This document shows positions 26,897-36,156 of a stretch of 64,000 bases of DNA, in pieces. Below the pieces are notes generated by a model, which was not told the DNA's origin, searched no databases, and worked only from the letters and a program-made list of their open reading frames with translations. A program made the translations under genes and the position numbers. This stretch comes from Sva-07 sp031426215 (lineage in GTDB: Bacteria > Actinomycetota > Acidimicrobiia > Acidimicrobiales > Ilumatobacteraceae): assembly GCA_031426215.1 (NCBI GenBank), contig JANPKU010000042.1, forward strand, positions 8,243 to 72,242, read 5' to 3'. Position 1 is the first letter of the stretch, and each line of letters begins with the position of its first letter.

Positions 26897-27799
26897 TCAG
26901 TTCACGGGGAGGCCGCGGGCGCGAGCCGAGCGCAGGGCCCGACCGGGACGGCTCGGTGCGATCAGGAACGATCGCAGGTGGATCGCCGTGCCATTGGGTT
27001 CGGCCGGAGTGAAGGCGAACACGGCCGTGACCGACTCGGTCGTGGCCACCTCGACGGCGTAGCCACTTGCCGGCCCGGTGAGGTCGGCCGCCTGCGTGTC
27101 GGCCGACGCGAGCCCGATCGACGCGACCTGGGCGGTGCGCAGAGGGAACGTGTCAGCCAGGACGACCGGGTCGTGGACGACCACACCGGCGGGGACGAGG
27201 ACGAACCATCTCAACGACAGTCGGTGCCATCGGGGACCGATGAGAACGGTGCCGGCGATTGCGAGCACGCTCAGGAGCACCCCACCGACCCACGATCGGG
27301 CGGCCACCATCAACGGTCCGGCGATCAACGCCGGCGCCCATACCAGCCAGGAGATGATCGCTGCGAGCCCGGCCCCGACAGGGAAGCGCAGCGGGAACCG
27401 TTCCTCGTCGCCGTAGGCCGATGCCTGCACCCACTGGCGCCCGAATTCGGCGGTCATCACCGCCGCTGTTGCGACGACCGCCGGACCACCGAGCAGCACG
27501 AGATCGAGAGCGGTTGCGCCTCCGACTCCGCATGCGACCGATGCGATCAATGACACGGGAACCACGAGGCGCACGACCGTCAGCGACCAGACAGCTGCGA
27601 TCGCGAGACCGAGGGCGCCGATCGCCCACAGACCCCACCCGCCGAGGGCCGCCGTCCACGCGATTGCCGAACTGCGGCCGTCGACCGCCGACTCCACCGC
27701 GCTGCCTCCCATCACCGCGACGAGGATCCATGCCAACCGGGCCACCCACGGCGTGAAACCCGCAAGCCGCTCGACTGGGTTCTGCGCAGCTGTCGCCAT
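26897..27799 (-). CDS. Multi-spanning membrane protein of unknown function
   Basis: About 300 residues from ATG at 27799. The first ~200 residues carry about six hydrophobic segments (WVARLAWILVAVMGG, WGLWAIGALGLAIAAVW, LVVPVSLIASVACG, AIISWLVWAPALIAG, VLLSVLAIAGTVLIG). The last ~100 residues read as a small beta-rich domain (LRWFVLVPAGVVVHDPVVL), resembling a PH-like domain. I do not recognise the family by name. It is convergent with mnmA (12 bases between stops). Confidence 0.7.
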   Translation of the reverse strand: MATAAQNPVERLAGFTPWVARLAWILVAVMGGSAVESAVDGRSSAIAWTAALGGWGLWAIGALGLAIAAVWSLTVVRLVVPVSLIASVACGVGGATALDLVLLGGPAVVATAAVMTAEFGRQWVQASAYGDEERFPLRFPVGAGLAAIISWLVWAPALIAGPLMVAARSWVGGVLLSVLAIAGTVLIGPRWHRLSLRWFVLVPAGVVVHDPVVLADTFPLRTAQVASIGLASADTQAADLTGPASGYAVEVATTESVTAVFAFTPAEPNGTAIHLRSFLIAPSRPGRALRSARARGLPVN

Positions 27800-28046
27800 G
27801 TCCACAGGTTGCCGTGCTGGTGGCGGAATCGGTACACCGCCACACGTATCCGCTCGTAGCAGGACGCTCATGCGAGACCGATGGTCAGGAAGTGCGGCCT
27901 TGCGAAAATTGCGCTGATGTTGTGTCAACGGTCACCCAGAATGGATTCTCCCGTGTGGGAGCTCGCATGAAACGATGCGGAGATCCCACTTCGACGTCCG
28001 TCGAGCTGGCACAGTCGTAGGGGAGATCACCGATGGGAGGTGTGGC

Positions 28047-29093
28047 GTGAGCGAGTCCGAGGAGGGGATCCGTCTTCGAACCGCCACCCGCTCGGCCTTC
28101 GCCGATGGCGTCACGGCGGGCGTCGGCAGTCTTCCGCACCTCGATCCCGATGCGGCCGCAGCGTTTGCGATCGCCGAGTTCGACGTCGCGACGATCCCCA
28201 GCATGCCCCGACGTTCGTGGGAGGAGCTGATGCTCGGCCAGGCGCTTGCCGGCGTCACCGGTGTCAGCGTTGCTGCTGATGGCACGGTCACCGCCGACCC
28301 GACTGCCGTGAAGCCGTACGCCATCAGCACCACCGACATCGAACGCGACGCATTCGCCGGGCTGCGTTCGTTCCTCGACCTGGCCGAGAAGGTTCACCTC
28401 GACGGAGCAGCGGTCAAGTGGCAGTTCGTCGGCCCCGTCACCCTCGGCGTTGCCCTCCAGCGTGGTGGCCTCGATCGCAAGGCTGCGTTCGACTTGGCAC
28501 TCTCGGTCGTTCGTCATCGCCTGGCCGACATCTCCGCAGCGGTGACCGAAGCCCTGCCGAACTCGCGTCAGATGGTGGTGCTCGACGAGCCCTGGTTCGC
28601 CGATCTGATGCAGCCCGGCTTCCCGATCCCACCCGACGAGGCGATCGACCGCATGTCGAGTGCGATGGCCTCGCTGCCGGCCACCACGGTCGTGGGCATC
28701 CACTGTTGCGGCCCGTGCGATGTCGCCACGCTGTTGGCCTCCGGCCCGAACGTCGTATCGCTGCCGGTCTCGCCCGACCTGGTCGACTGGGTCGGCTACC
28801 TCGCGCGCTTCCTCGACGACGGTGGCATCATCGCATGGGGTGTGACCGCCACCGACGGGCCCGTCCCGTCGACCTCGGAACGTCAGTGGCGTGCGCTGAG
28901 CGACCTGTGGTGCAGCCTCGTCCGGCGGGGTTGCGACCCGGTGCTGCTGCGTCGCCAGAGCATCGTCACACCGCAGTGCGGGCTGGCGATGCATTCGGCG
29001 TCGGTGGCTCGTCGGATCGCTCGACTCACCGCTGATGTCGGCAAGCGGGTCCAGGACCAGTCGTCGGCGACTCGTTTCGCGCTCGGCGCGTGA
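28047..29093 (+). CDS. MetE/UroD-superfamily protein (B12-independent methionine synthase-like)
   Basis: About 348 residues from GTG at 28047, which has a good Shine-Dalgarno (GGGAGG) upstream. It resembles the C-terminal catalytic half of MetE: GVGSLPHLDPDAA at the start, QFVGPVTLG, VLDEPWFAD, HCCGPCD, and TPQCGLAMHS near the C-terminus, the latter two carrying the zinc-type His/Cys residues. It lacks the folate-binding N-terminal half, so a methyltransferase on another methyl donor is likely. A similar gene precedes ligA in mycobacteria (Rv3015c), so the position is conserved. True substrate unknown. Confidence 0.78.
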   Translation: MSESEEGIRLRTATRSAFADGVTAGVGSLPHLDPDAAAAFAIAEFDVATIPSMPRRSWEELMLGQALAGVTGVSVAADGTVTADPTAVKPYAISTTDIERDAFAGLRSFLDLAEKVHLDGAAVKWQFVGPVTLGVALQRGGLDRKAAFDLALSVVRHRLADISAAVTEALPNSRQMVVLDEPWFADLMQPGFPIPPDEAIDRMSSAMASLPATTVVGIHCCGPCDVATLLASGPNVVSLPVSPDLVDWVGYLARFLDDGGIIAWGVTATDGPVPSTSERQWRALSDLWCSLVRRGCDPVLLRRQSIVTPQCGLAMHSASVARRIARLTADVGKRVQDQSSATRFALGA

Positions 29094-29150
29094 TGTCGTA
29101 GAGCATCATTTCGGGTCATCTCGCTGGTTCACGTCGTAGCCTCGGCGACG

Positions 29151-31235
29151 ATGACCGACATCGGTGACGACCCGACGATCGCTCCTGTCGACACGGCGGC
29201 TGCGGCGCTTCGCGTCGATGAACTTCGAGCCCAGATCGCCCATCACAACCAGCGGTATCACACGCTCGACGACCCTGAGATCAGCGACGCCGACTTCGAC
29301 GCTCTCGTGCGTGAGCTGCGACAGATCGAGACTGATCACCCCGATCTGGCCGTCGACGATTCACCGACCGGTCTGATCGGCGGAGCGATCAATACCGCGT
29401 TCTCTCCGGTCGTGCATCGAGTGCCGATGATGAGCCTCGACAATGCCATGGACGCCGCCGAGCTCGGTGCGTGGGCCGAGCGGGTGACGAAGGGGCTCGA
29501 CGGCGACGTCCCGACGTTCGTGTGCGAATTGAAGTTCGACGGCCTCGCCATCAGCCTGCGGTATGAAGGCGGTCGATTCGTTCAGGCGGCGACCCGGGGT
29601 GACGGTCGGGTGGGCGAGGACGTGACCGCCAACGTGGCAACGATCGGCGACGTTCCCCACGACCTTCCCGAGGGGGCGCCGGCAGTGATCGAGGTGCGCG
29701 GCGAGGTGTACATGACGCGGTCGAGCTTCGAGCAGCTCAACGAGCGCGCCGTGCAGGCAGGAGAAAAAGCGTTCGTCAATCCACGCAACTCGGCAGCGGG
29801 CAGCCTTCGTCAGAAGGATCCGGCCGTCACCGCCAGTCGCAAGCTGTCGTTCTTCAGCTATCAGCTCGGAGAGGTGTCGGGCGGATCGGAATTCACCAGT
29901 CACGTGGCGATGTCGGAATTCGCTGCGAGCCTCGGCTTCGCGGTCGACGACCACGTCAGGACCTTCACCTCCATCGACGACGTGGCCGCCCACTGCCTCT
30001 ACTGGCAAGCGCACCGACATGACCTCGACTACGAGATCGACGGTGTGGTGATCAAACTCGACGACGCCGCTCAGCGCGAGCGGTTGGGTGTCACCTCCCG
30101 GGCACCCCGTTGGGCGATTGCGTACAAGTTCCCGCCAGAGGAGCGCACGACGGTGTTGCGCGACATCATGGTCTCGGTCGGACGTACCGGACGCGCCACG
30201 CCGTTCGCCGTGCTGGAACCGATCTTCGTCGGCGGGTCCACTGTGGGCATGGCGACGCTCCACAACCAGGATCAGGTGGCGCTCAAGGACGTTCGTCCGG
30301 GTGACACGGTCGTGGTCCGCAAGGCAGGCGACGTGATCCCCGAAGTGGTCGGACCGGTGCTGTCGTTGCGCCCGACGGGCAGCAAGCCGTGGGTGTTCCC
30401 GACGCACTGCCCTCGATGCGCCAACCCGTTGGTCCGGCCAGAGGGTGAAGCCGACACTCGTTGTGTGGCGCCGGACTGTCCGGCTCAGCGTGATCAGAAG
30501 ATCGCGTACTTCGCGTCGCGAGGCGGCATGGACATCGAGGGCCTCGGCGAGCAGATGGTGGAGAAGCTCACCGGCGCAGGTCTCGTGCGCGATCCGGCCG
30601 ACCTCTATTCGCTCACCGTCGAGCAACTTGTCGGGCTCGATCGGGTCGGTCCGACGAGCGCGCAGAAGCTGGTCGTCGAGATCGAGAACTCGAAGCAGCG
30701 ACCGCTGCCGAAGCTGCTCACCGCACTGGGGATCCGTCACCTCGGGCCGGCCGCATCGCTGGCGCTGACGAACGCGTTCCACACCCTCGATGCGATCGTG
30801 TCGAAGTCCGTCGAGGAGCTCGCGGCGGTCGACGGCGTCGGCGACGTGATCGCCACCACGATCTCCAGCTGGTTCGCACAGGACGTGAACCATGCGTACA
30901 TCGACCGACTCCGAGCTGCTGGCGTGAACTTCGGAGATCCAGCGGCGGCCGAGGCCGCGGCGGCCGCTCGCGCCGATACGCCACAGACGCTCGACGCCAA
31001 GGCGGTGGTCGTCACGGGAACGCTCGCCAACTACAACCGCGAGCAGGCCGAGGAGGCGATCACCTCACGTGGCGGCAAGAGCCCAGGCAGTGTCAGCAAG
31101 AAGACGTTTGCGCTCGTCGTCGGGGAGTCGGCGGGTGCGAGCAAACTCACCAAGGCGGAGTCGCTCGGCGTGGCGATCCTCGACGAAGCAGGATTCGAGC
31201 ACCTTCTCGCCACCGGCGAGCTTCCGCCGACCTGA
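29151..31235 (+). CDS. ligA: NAD-dependent DNA ligase
   Basis: 694 residues, full length. Seals nicks during replication and repair. Order of parts: domain Ia (YHTLDDPEISDADFDAL), adenylation domain with active Lys128 in KFDG, OB fold, a four-Cys zinc finger (CPRC...C...DC), helix-hairpin-helix repeats, and a C-terminal BRCT domain (KAVVVTGTLANYNR to the end). ATG at 29151 gives a short non-conserved N-terminus. The iscS-mnmA-MetE-like-ligA order matches mycobacteria. Confidence 0.96.
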   Translation: MTDIGDDPTIAPVDTAAAALRVDELRAQIAHHNQRYHTLDDPEISDADFDALVRELRQIETDHPDLAVDDSPTGLIGGAINTAFSPVVHRVPMMSLDNAMDAAELGAWAERVTKGLDGDVPTFVCELKFDGLAISLRYEGGRFVQAATRGDGRVGEDVTANVATIGDVPHDLPEGAPAVIEVRGEVYMTRSSFEQLNERAVQAGEKAFVNPRNSAAGSLRQKDPAVTASRKLSFFSYQLGEVSGGSEFTSHVAMSEFAASLGFAVDDHVRTFTSIDDVAAHCLYWQAHRHDLDYEIDGVVIKLDDAAQRERLGVTSRAPRWAIAYKFPPEERTTVLRDIMVSVGRTGRATPFAVLEPIFVGGSTVGMATLHNQDQVALKDVRPGDTVVVRKAGDVIPEVVGPVLSLRPTGSKPWVFPTHCPRCANPLVRPEGEADTRCVAPDCPAQRDQKIAYFASRGGMDIEGLGEQMVEKLTGAGLVRDPADLYSLTVEQLVGLDRVGPTSAQKLVVEIENSKQRPLPKLLTALGIRHLGPAASLALTNAFHTLDAIVSKSVEELAAVDGVGDVIATTISSWFAQDVNHAYIDRLRAAGVNFGDPAAAEAAAAARADTPQTLDAKAVVVTGTLANYNREQAEEAITSRGGKSPGSVSKKTFALVVGESAGASKLTKAESLGVAILDEAGFEHLLATGELPPT

Positions 31236-31249
31236 TTCGGGGCGGATGA

Positions 31250-31843
31250 TCAGACGACGTTGAACTCCCAGCGGTAGCTACGAGCCTGCTCGGGGCCGTC
31301 CTCGATGCGCCAGTAGATCACGCGCACCTCGTGGAGACCTTGGGCGAACGACTCGATCAGGGCACCCTCGACCGGCTGGAACGAGATCACGGCGTTGCCC
31401 GGGTCGAACACCGCCGTGATGGGCAGGTCGACCTGCGCCCCCGCTTGGGCCTGGTCGAACGGGTCGACGTCGGACTGCCCGATCGCGGTGGTCGGCAACT
31501 CGATGCCGTCGATCACGAGGCGAGCCTCGTAGCCGGGCTGCAGGTCGACCACGACACGCTCCTGTTGCAACGCCTGCACGGCGTTCTCGACCGGCTGCAC
31601 CGACTCGATCGCCTCGGGCCGATCGATTCCGTCATCACCGGTCAAGGCGGTGGTCAGCCCGAAGATCACGAGGACGAGGCCACACGCAATCACCAAGCTG
31701 GCGATCAGCAACCCGCGATCGAAGCGGCGTTTCGGTCGCTCCTGCGGCGTCTCTGCCAGGGCGGACTCGGCGATATCGTCGGTCGTCGCCGGAACGAGAT
31801 CGTCGACGGCGGCTGCGTCGGGGTCTGTCACGCGATCGTTCAC
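31250..31843 (-). CDS. Single-pass membrane protein of unknown function
   Basis: About 197 residues from GTG at 31843, which follows GGAG closely. Residues 1-40 are acidic and cytoplasmic, one transmembrane helix spans about 44-66 (LLIASLVIACGLVLVIFGL), and the outer part forms a beta-sandwich-like domain (VVVDLQPGYEARLVIDG, VISFQPVEGALI, VRVIYWRIEDGP). No family recognised. It diverges from the PASTA kinase-like gene by 57 bases, which raises the possibility of a common envelope role. That link is inference only. Confidence 0.7.
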   Translation of the reverse strand: MNDRVTDPDAAAVDDLVPATTDDIAESALAETPQERPKRRFDRGLLIASLVIACGLVLVIFGLTTALTGDDGIDRPEAIESVQPVENAVQALQQERVVVDLQPGYEARLVIDGIELPTTAIGQSDVDPFDQAQAGAQVDLPITAVFDPGNAVISFQPVEGALIESFAQGLHEVRVIYWRIEDGPEQARSYRWEFNVV

Positions 31844-31900
31844 ACCTCCATGATGCCCGCCCTCTGCGCGAGTTGCTCAGGCGGTAGCGTTTCCGCCGCT

Positions 31901-34147
31901 GTGGATGCTGACACACCCGACCCGACGCCGAACGGCGTGAGCACGCTCGCCGGGCGTGTCTTGAACGAGCGATATCGCATCGACAATGTCGTCAGTGCTG
32001 GCGCGAACACGGTGATCGCCGAGGCGATCGACGTCGAGGCGAGCCGTCCCGTGACCGTGAAGATCGTGCGTCCGGAACTGTCGGCCACGTCAGCGTTCCG
32101 TCAGGCATTTCGACGTCAGGTCGAGGTCGCGATGTCACTCAGGCATCCGAACATCGCGTCGGTGCTCGACTGGGGTGAGACCGAGATCGACGACGAGCCC
32201 ACGATGTACTGGGTCGTGGAATACCTCGGCGGCGGCAGTTTGCGCGATCTGTTCGATCGGGGAAGGCTGCTCGCCCCGTCACAAGCGCTCGTCGTCGGCC
32301 TGGAAGCGTGCCGAGCACTCGAGGCCGCTCACGGACGCGGCGTGATCCACACCGAGATCACGCCATCGAAGCTGGTGTTCGGGGAGGACGCGCGGTTGCG
32401 CATCGTCGACTTCGCGATGGCACAACTCATCGGTGCCGAGGCCTGGGACGAACCGGCGACCGTTGCCACGCACGTTGCCCGGTATGCGTCGCCCGAGCAG
32501 GCGCTCGGACTCGATGTCGACGCGAAGACCGACGTGTACGCACTGTCGCTGTGCCTCGCCGAGTCGATGACCGGCAAGGTGCCCTTCGCCGGCCACTCCA
32601 CCGTGTCGACACTGGCGGCCCGTGTGGGCAAGTTGATGCCGGTCACCGCCGACATGGGTTCGCTTGCATCCGTCCTCGAACGTGGCGGGCGTCCCGACTC
32701 GGAGGATCGATGGACCGCGCCCGAGTTCTCGAAGGCGCTCGTCGCTGCCGCCGAAGCGCTCCCTCGGCCTGAACCGATCCCGGTCATGGCGTCGAGCTTG
32801 TTCGCCAATTCGTTGGCCAACCGCGTCGCAGCGGCACCGTTGGCCGTCGATCTGGACGATGGCATCGCATCATCGATCGACGACCATCTCGCAGACGACA
32901 TCGAGGCCGACGTTGCTGCCGATGAGGCCGACGTTGCTGCCGATGACGTTGCATCCGGCGACGTCGACACCGGGATCGACACCGAAACCCAAGACATCGA
33001 CACCGGAGACGAAACCGAAGCGGACGATGTCGTCGCGCCGTTGCCGCTGCTGTTGCTCACCGATCTGGCCGATCCGCCGACCGGAGCCGTCCAGGTGGCC
33101 GCCGGGCCTCCCGGTGGTGCCGTCCCCGCCCCGGGCACCGTCGAGATGCCCGCCACCGCCGTGGCGGCGGCGATGGCGCCCCTCGATCCGACGTCATCGG
33201 GCATCCTCTACGACGAGGAGAAGCCCAGGCGACCGTGGGGCAAGTATCTGTTGTTCGGCTTGATCGCACTCGTCGGGATCGCATTGCTCAGCTACGCCGG
33301 ATGGCTGCTGTTGCGCACGGAGTCGTTCGAGGTGCCGGATCTCGCCGGCGTCGAGGAAGCAGTCGCCCGTAACGAAATCGCAGGGAACGGCTGGGTGATC
33401 GAGACCGAGCGCGAACGCAGCGACGTCGTGCCCGAGATCGACCACGTCGTTCGTACCGTACCCGCTGCCGGTGAAATGCTCGACGAGGGTGAGACCTTCG
33501 TCATCGTCGTCAGTGACGGATTCGAACTCCGCACGCTGCCAGAGCTGACCGGCGTGACGCTCGTCGACGCGCAACGCACCCTCACCGAACTCAGGCTCGT
33601 CCCGATCGAAGCGCCCCCCGAGTTCTCCGAAGAGATCCCTGTGGGAACGGTGATCCGTTGGCAGGTGCAGGACGACGCGACGTTGGCCGCCGGTGCCCAG
33701 GTACTTCCCGATACCGCGATCGTGATCACGGTGTCACTCGGACCCGCACCGCGGCCGGCACCGAACCTCGCCAACCTCACTGCCGCCGAAGCCACCGCCG
33801 CGCTCGATGCGCTCCAGTTGGTCACCGCACAGGGTGAGGACGTCTTCAGCGTCGATGTCGAAGTCGGCCGCATCGTGGCGCAGGCACCGCCTCCCGAGAC
33901 GCCTGTCGAGCGCGGTGGTACGGTCACGTTCCAGCTCTCGAAGGGTCCCGATCTCGTTGCGATTCCTGACCTGACCGGTCTGACCTATCCCGCCTCGGAA
34001 GCAGCGCTGGTCGAGGCGGGCTTCACGGTGAACAGTCTCCTCGGAACGACCGACGGCACCTTCGTGTCGATCTCGGTCGACGGCGAAGAGGTCCAGGCCG
34101 GTGCGACATTCCCGAGGGGCACCGGCGTCGACTTGATCTTCCTCTGA
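31901..34147 (+). CDS. PASTA-domain protein with a degenerate Ser/Thr kinase domain (probable pseudokinase)
   Basis: About 748 residues from GTG at 31901 (ATG at 31850 possible). Residues ~25-285 are a Hanks-type kinase fold: Lys54 (VTVK) and helix-C Glu75 remain. The catalytic loop, normally HRDxKPxN, reads His150-Thr-Glu-Ile-Thr-Pro-Ser-Lys157, so the catalytic Asp is Glu and the loop Lys and Asn are lost. DFG is DFA (170-172), and the Gly-rich loop is poor. An acidic linker (~315-378) follows, then a transmembrane helix (~449-471) and about four PASTA repeats to the C-terminus. PASTA kinases sense muropeptides; this one probably signals without phosphotransfer. Confidence 0.85.
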   Translation: MDADTPDPTPNGVSTLAGRVLNERYRIDNVVSAGANTVIAEAIDVEASRPVTVKIVRPELSATSAFRQAFRRQVEVAMSLRHPNIASVLDWGETEIDDEPTMYWVVEYLGGGSLRDLFDRGRLLAPSQALVVGLEACRALEAAHGRGVIHTEITPSKLVFGEDARLRIVDFAMAQLIGAEAWDEPATVATHVARYASPEQALGLDVDAKTDVYALSLCLAESMTGKVPFAGHSTVSTLAARVGKLMPVTADMGSLASVLERGGRPDSEDRWTAPEFSKALVAAAEALPRPEPIPVMASSLFANSLANRVAAAPLAVDLDDGIASSIDDHLADDIEADVAADEADVAADDVASGDVDTGIDTETQDIDTGDETEADDVVAPLPLLLLTDLADPPTGAVQVAAGPPGGAVPAPGTVEMPATAVAAAMAPLDPTSSGILYDEEKPRRPWGKYLLFGLIALVGIALLSYAGWLLLRTESFEVPDLAGVEEAVARNEIAGNGWVIETERERSDVVPEIDHVVRTVPAAGEMLDEGETFVIVVSDGFELRTLPELTGVTLVDAQRTLTELRLVPIEAPPEFSEEIPVGTVIRWQVQDDATLAAGAQVLPDTAIVITVSLGPAPRPAPNLANLTAAEATAALDALQLVTAQGEDVFSVDVEVGRIVAQAPPPETPVERGGTVTFQLSKGPDLVAIPDLTGLTYPASEAALVEAGFTVNSLLGTTDGTFVSISVDGEEVQAGATFPRGTGVDLIFL

Positions 34148-34279
34148 CGATCGTTGGTCGGCTCGCCATCGAGCGAGCATCGGGGTGCCAGTCGGGAATC
34201 GCCTCCGACGGGGTCGGATCGCTACGGTTCCGTGACCACGTCCGGCGCCCGCCGGTCATCGGGTCGACAAGGAGCACAC

Positions 34280-35158
34280 ATGACCTCACTCGACGGACGA
34301 GTCGCGATCATCACCGGTGCCGGACGCGGGATCGGTCGGGAGCACGCGTTGCTGTTCGCCGAGGAGGGTGCGAAGGTCGTCATCAACGATCTCGGTGGAG
34401 CGAACGACGGCGAGGGCAGCGACCAGACGCCGGCTGAGGAAGTGGCGGCCGAGATTCGTGCTCGTGGCGGAGAGGCGATTGCCAACCACGATGATGTCGC
34501 TGATTGGGAAGGCGCCCAACGGCTCGTCAATTCGGCAATCGCGCAATTCGGCGAGCTGGACATCCTGGTGAACAACGCAGGCATTCTGCGCGACCGGGTG
34601 ATCGTCAACATGACCGAAGCCGAGTGGGACTCGGTCATCGCAGTGCACCTGAAGGGTCACTTCGCGCCCACCCGTTGGGCGGCAGCCTATTGGCGCGAGG
34701 AGCACAAGGCCGGGCGAGGCAAGCGCCGCAATCTCGTGCACACATCGAGCACCTCCGGGCTGTTCTCCAACCCGGGACAGGCCAACTACGGCGCCGCGAA
34801 GTCGGGCATCGCCACGTTCAGCCAGATCGCGGCGAAGGAACTCGCGCGATACGACGTCCAGAGCAATTGCATCGCGCCGGGCGCTCGTACCCGTTTGACG
34901 CTCGCCACGCCAGGGCTCGAAGAGATCATGACTCCCAAGGAGGGCGCCTTCGACGAGTGGGACCCCGCCAACATCTCACCGCTGGTCGCGTACCTCAGCA
35001 GCACCGCGTGTCAGTTCACCGGTGAGATGTTCTTCGCACAGGGGGCAGTGGTCAAGCGCGTGCGCTCGTGGGAGATGGGCGACACCGTCGAGCAGCAGGG
35101 CAAGTGGTCGGTCGACGAGCTCGTCGCAGCCCTCGCACCTCTCGCCGATCCGTCCTGA
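34280..35158 (+). CDS. Short-chain dehydrogenase (3-hydroxyacyl-CoA dehydrogenase type)
   Basis: About 292 residues from ATG at 34280 with AAGGAG eight bases upstream. The motif TGAGRGIG is at residues 12-19, VINDLGGANDGEG is the extended loop typical of the peroxisomal multifunctional-enzyme-like SDRs, NNAGILRDR follows, and Tyr170/Lys174 lie in NYGAAKSG. Members of this branch oxidise 3-hydroxyacyl-CoA intermediates of fatty-acid or sterol side-chain breakdown; that role is inferred. No neighbour gene overlaps it. Confidence 0.86.
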   Translation: MTSLDGRVAIITGAGRGIGREHALLFAEEGAKVVINDLGGANDGEGSDQTPAEEVAAEIRARGGEAIANHDDVADWEGAQRLVNSAIAQFGELDILVNNAGILRDRVIVNMTEAEWDSVIAVHLKGHFAPTRWAAAYWREEHKAGRGKRRNLVHTSSTSGLFSNPGQANYGAAKSGIATFSQIAAKELARYDVQSNCIAPGARTRLTLATPGLEEIMTPKEGAFDEWDPANISPLVAYLSSTACQFTGEMFFAQGAVVKRVRSWEMGDTVEQQGKWSVDELVAALAPLADPS

Positions 35159-35205
35159 AGGCCGAGAACGTCTCCTGGTGAACCCCGGGCGATTCGCAGT
35201 GAGGT

Positions 35206-35847
35206 TCAGTGGCGGGCTCGGGCGTACTCCATGACGCGCTCGACGACCTCGGGGCTCGCCTTGGCGGTCGAGCCACTGTCGAATGGGGGCTGCGGGTCGT
35301 ATTCGATCATCAGCTGAGCGGCCTCGGCAGCAGTCCGGTCCACGAGCAGTTCGACGAGCCGGAGCGCCATGTCGATGCCGCTCGACACGCCTGCCGCCGT
35401 GATGATCCGCTGGTCGAGATGTTCGACCACGCGCTCGCTCGTGGGGATGGCGCCATGCTCGCTCAGCACATCGAGCGCACCCCAGTGTGTGGTGGCGGTG
35501 AGACCATGCAGGAGGCCAGCGGCGGCGAGAACGAGTGAGCCTGTGCACACCGAGGTCGTGTGGATCGTCGAAACGTGAGCGGAGCGGACCCACTCGAGCA
35601 CACGGTCGTCGGTCATCAGCGCGCGTGTGCCGAAGCCGCCCGGGAACACCACGATGTCTGGTGTCGCCATCTCCTCGAACGTCGCATCGATTTCGATGCC
35701 GAGCATGCCGTTGTCCGAGCGCACGATGCAGCGGTCGTGACCGATGAACGTCACGTCGAAGGAGGGAATCCGTTGCAGCACCTCGTACGGGCCGATCCCG
35801 TCGAGAGCGGTGAAGTTCGGGAACAACGGAATCGCGATACTGGTCAC
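35206..35847 (-). CDS. DJ-1/PfpI family protein, isonitrile-hydratase-like
   Basis: 213 residues of the class I glutamine-amidotransferase-like fold. The nucleophile elbow is SVCTGSLVLAAAGLL with Cys101-Thr102, and Asp16 sits in the N-terminal LDGIGPYEVL. The Asp/Cys/Thr arrangement at nearly the same positions is that described for bacterial isonitrile hydratase. The enzyme would be cytoplasmic. A ThiJ/PfpI glyoxalase or an AraC-type sensor fragment are alternatives, but no DNA-binding domain is present. Confidence 0.8.
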   Translation of the reverse strand: MTSIAIPLFPNFTALDGIGPYEVLQRIPSFDVTFIGHDRCIVRSDNGMLGIEIDATFEEMATPDIVVFPGGFGTRALMTDDRVLEWVRSAHVSTIHTTSVCTGSLVLAAAGLLHGLTATTHWGALDVLSEHGAIPTSERVVEHLDQRIITAAGVSSGIDMALRLVELLVDRTAAEAAQLMIEYDPQPPFDSGSTAKASPEVVERVMEYARARH

Positions 35848-35920
35848 GGCGTCACGTCCATCCGGTCACCGTAGTGCTGTACCGAGCGACACGGCGCCGG
35901 GGCGCAGGTAGCGTGGCGGC

Positions 35921-36154
35921 GTGGACGTACGCATCGGAGTCACCCAAGCCCCCCGCGAGATCAACATCGAGCTCGCCGAGAACGTGGACCGTGAGGAACT
36001 CAAGTCGCGGGTCGAGGCGGCACTCGCCGGAGCGACCGATGTGTTGTGGATCAGCGACAAGCGGGGCAAGGACGTCGGCATTCCTTCGGCGAAGATCGCC
36101 TACATCGAGCTCGGCTCGGCCGACGGCGATCGCAGGATCGGCTTCGGAGGCTGA
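35921..36154 (+). CDS. DUF3107 family protein
   Basis: 77 residues from GTG at 35921: VRIGVTQAPREINIEL at the start, LWISDKRGKDVGIPSAKIAYIELG in the middle, IGFGG at the end. This is the complete pattern of the small actinobacterial DUF3107 family (mycobacterial TB9.4 protein). Function is unknown. The next gene starts three bases after the stop, so DUF3107, both ArsA genes and probably pdtaS form one operon. Confidence 0.88.
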   Translation: MDVRIGVTQAPREINIELAENVDREELKSRVEAALAGATDVLWISDKRGKDVGIPSAKIAYIELGSADGDRRIGFGG

Positions 36155-36156
36155 GC

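Noticed and set aside
27811..27895. GGTGGCGGAATCGGTA string like the D-arm of a leucine tRNA
   Set aside because: No T-arm, no matching acceptor 3' strand and no anticodon stem follow; probably chance or a relic too worn to support.
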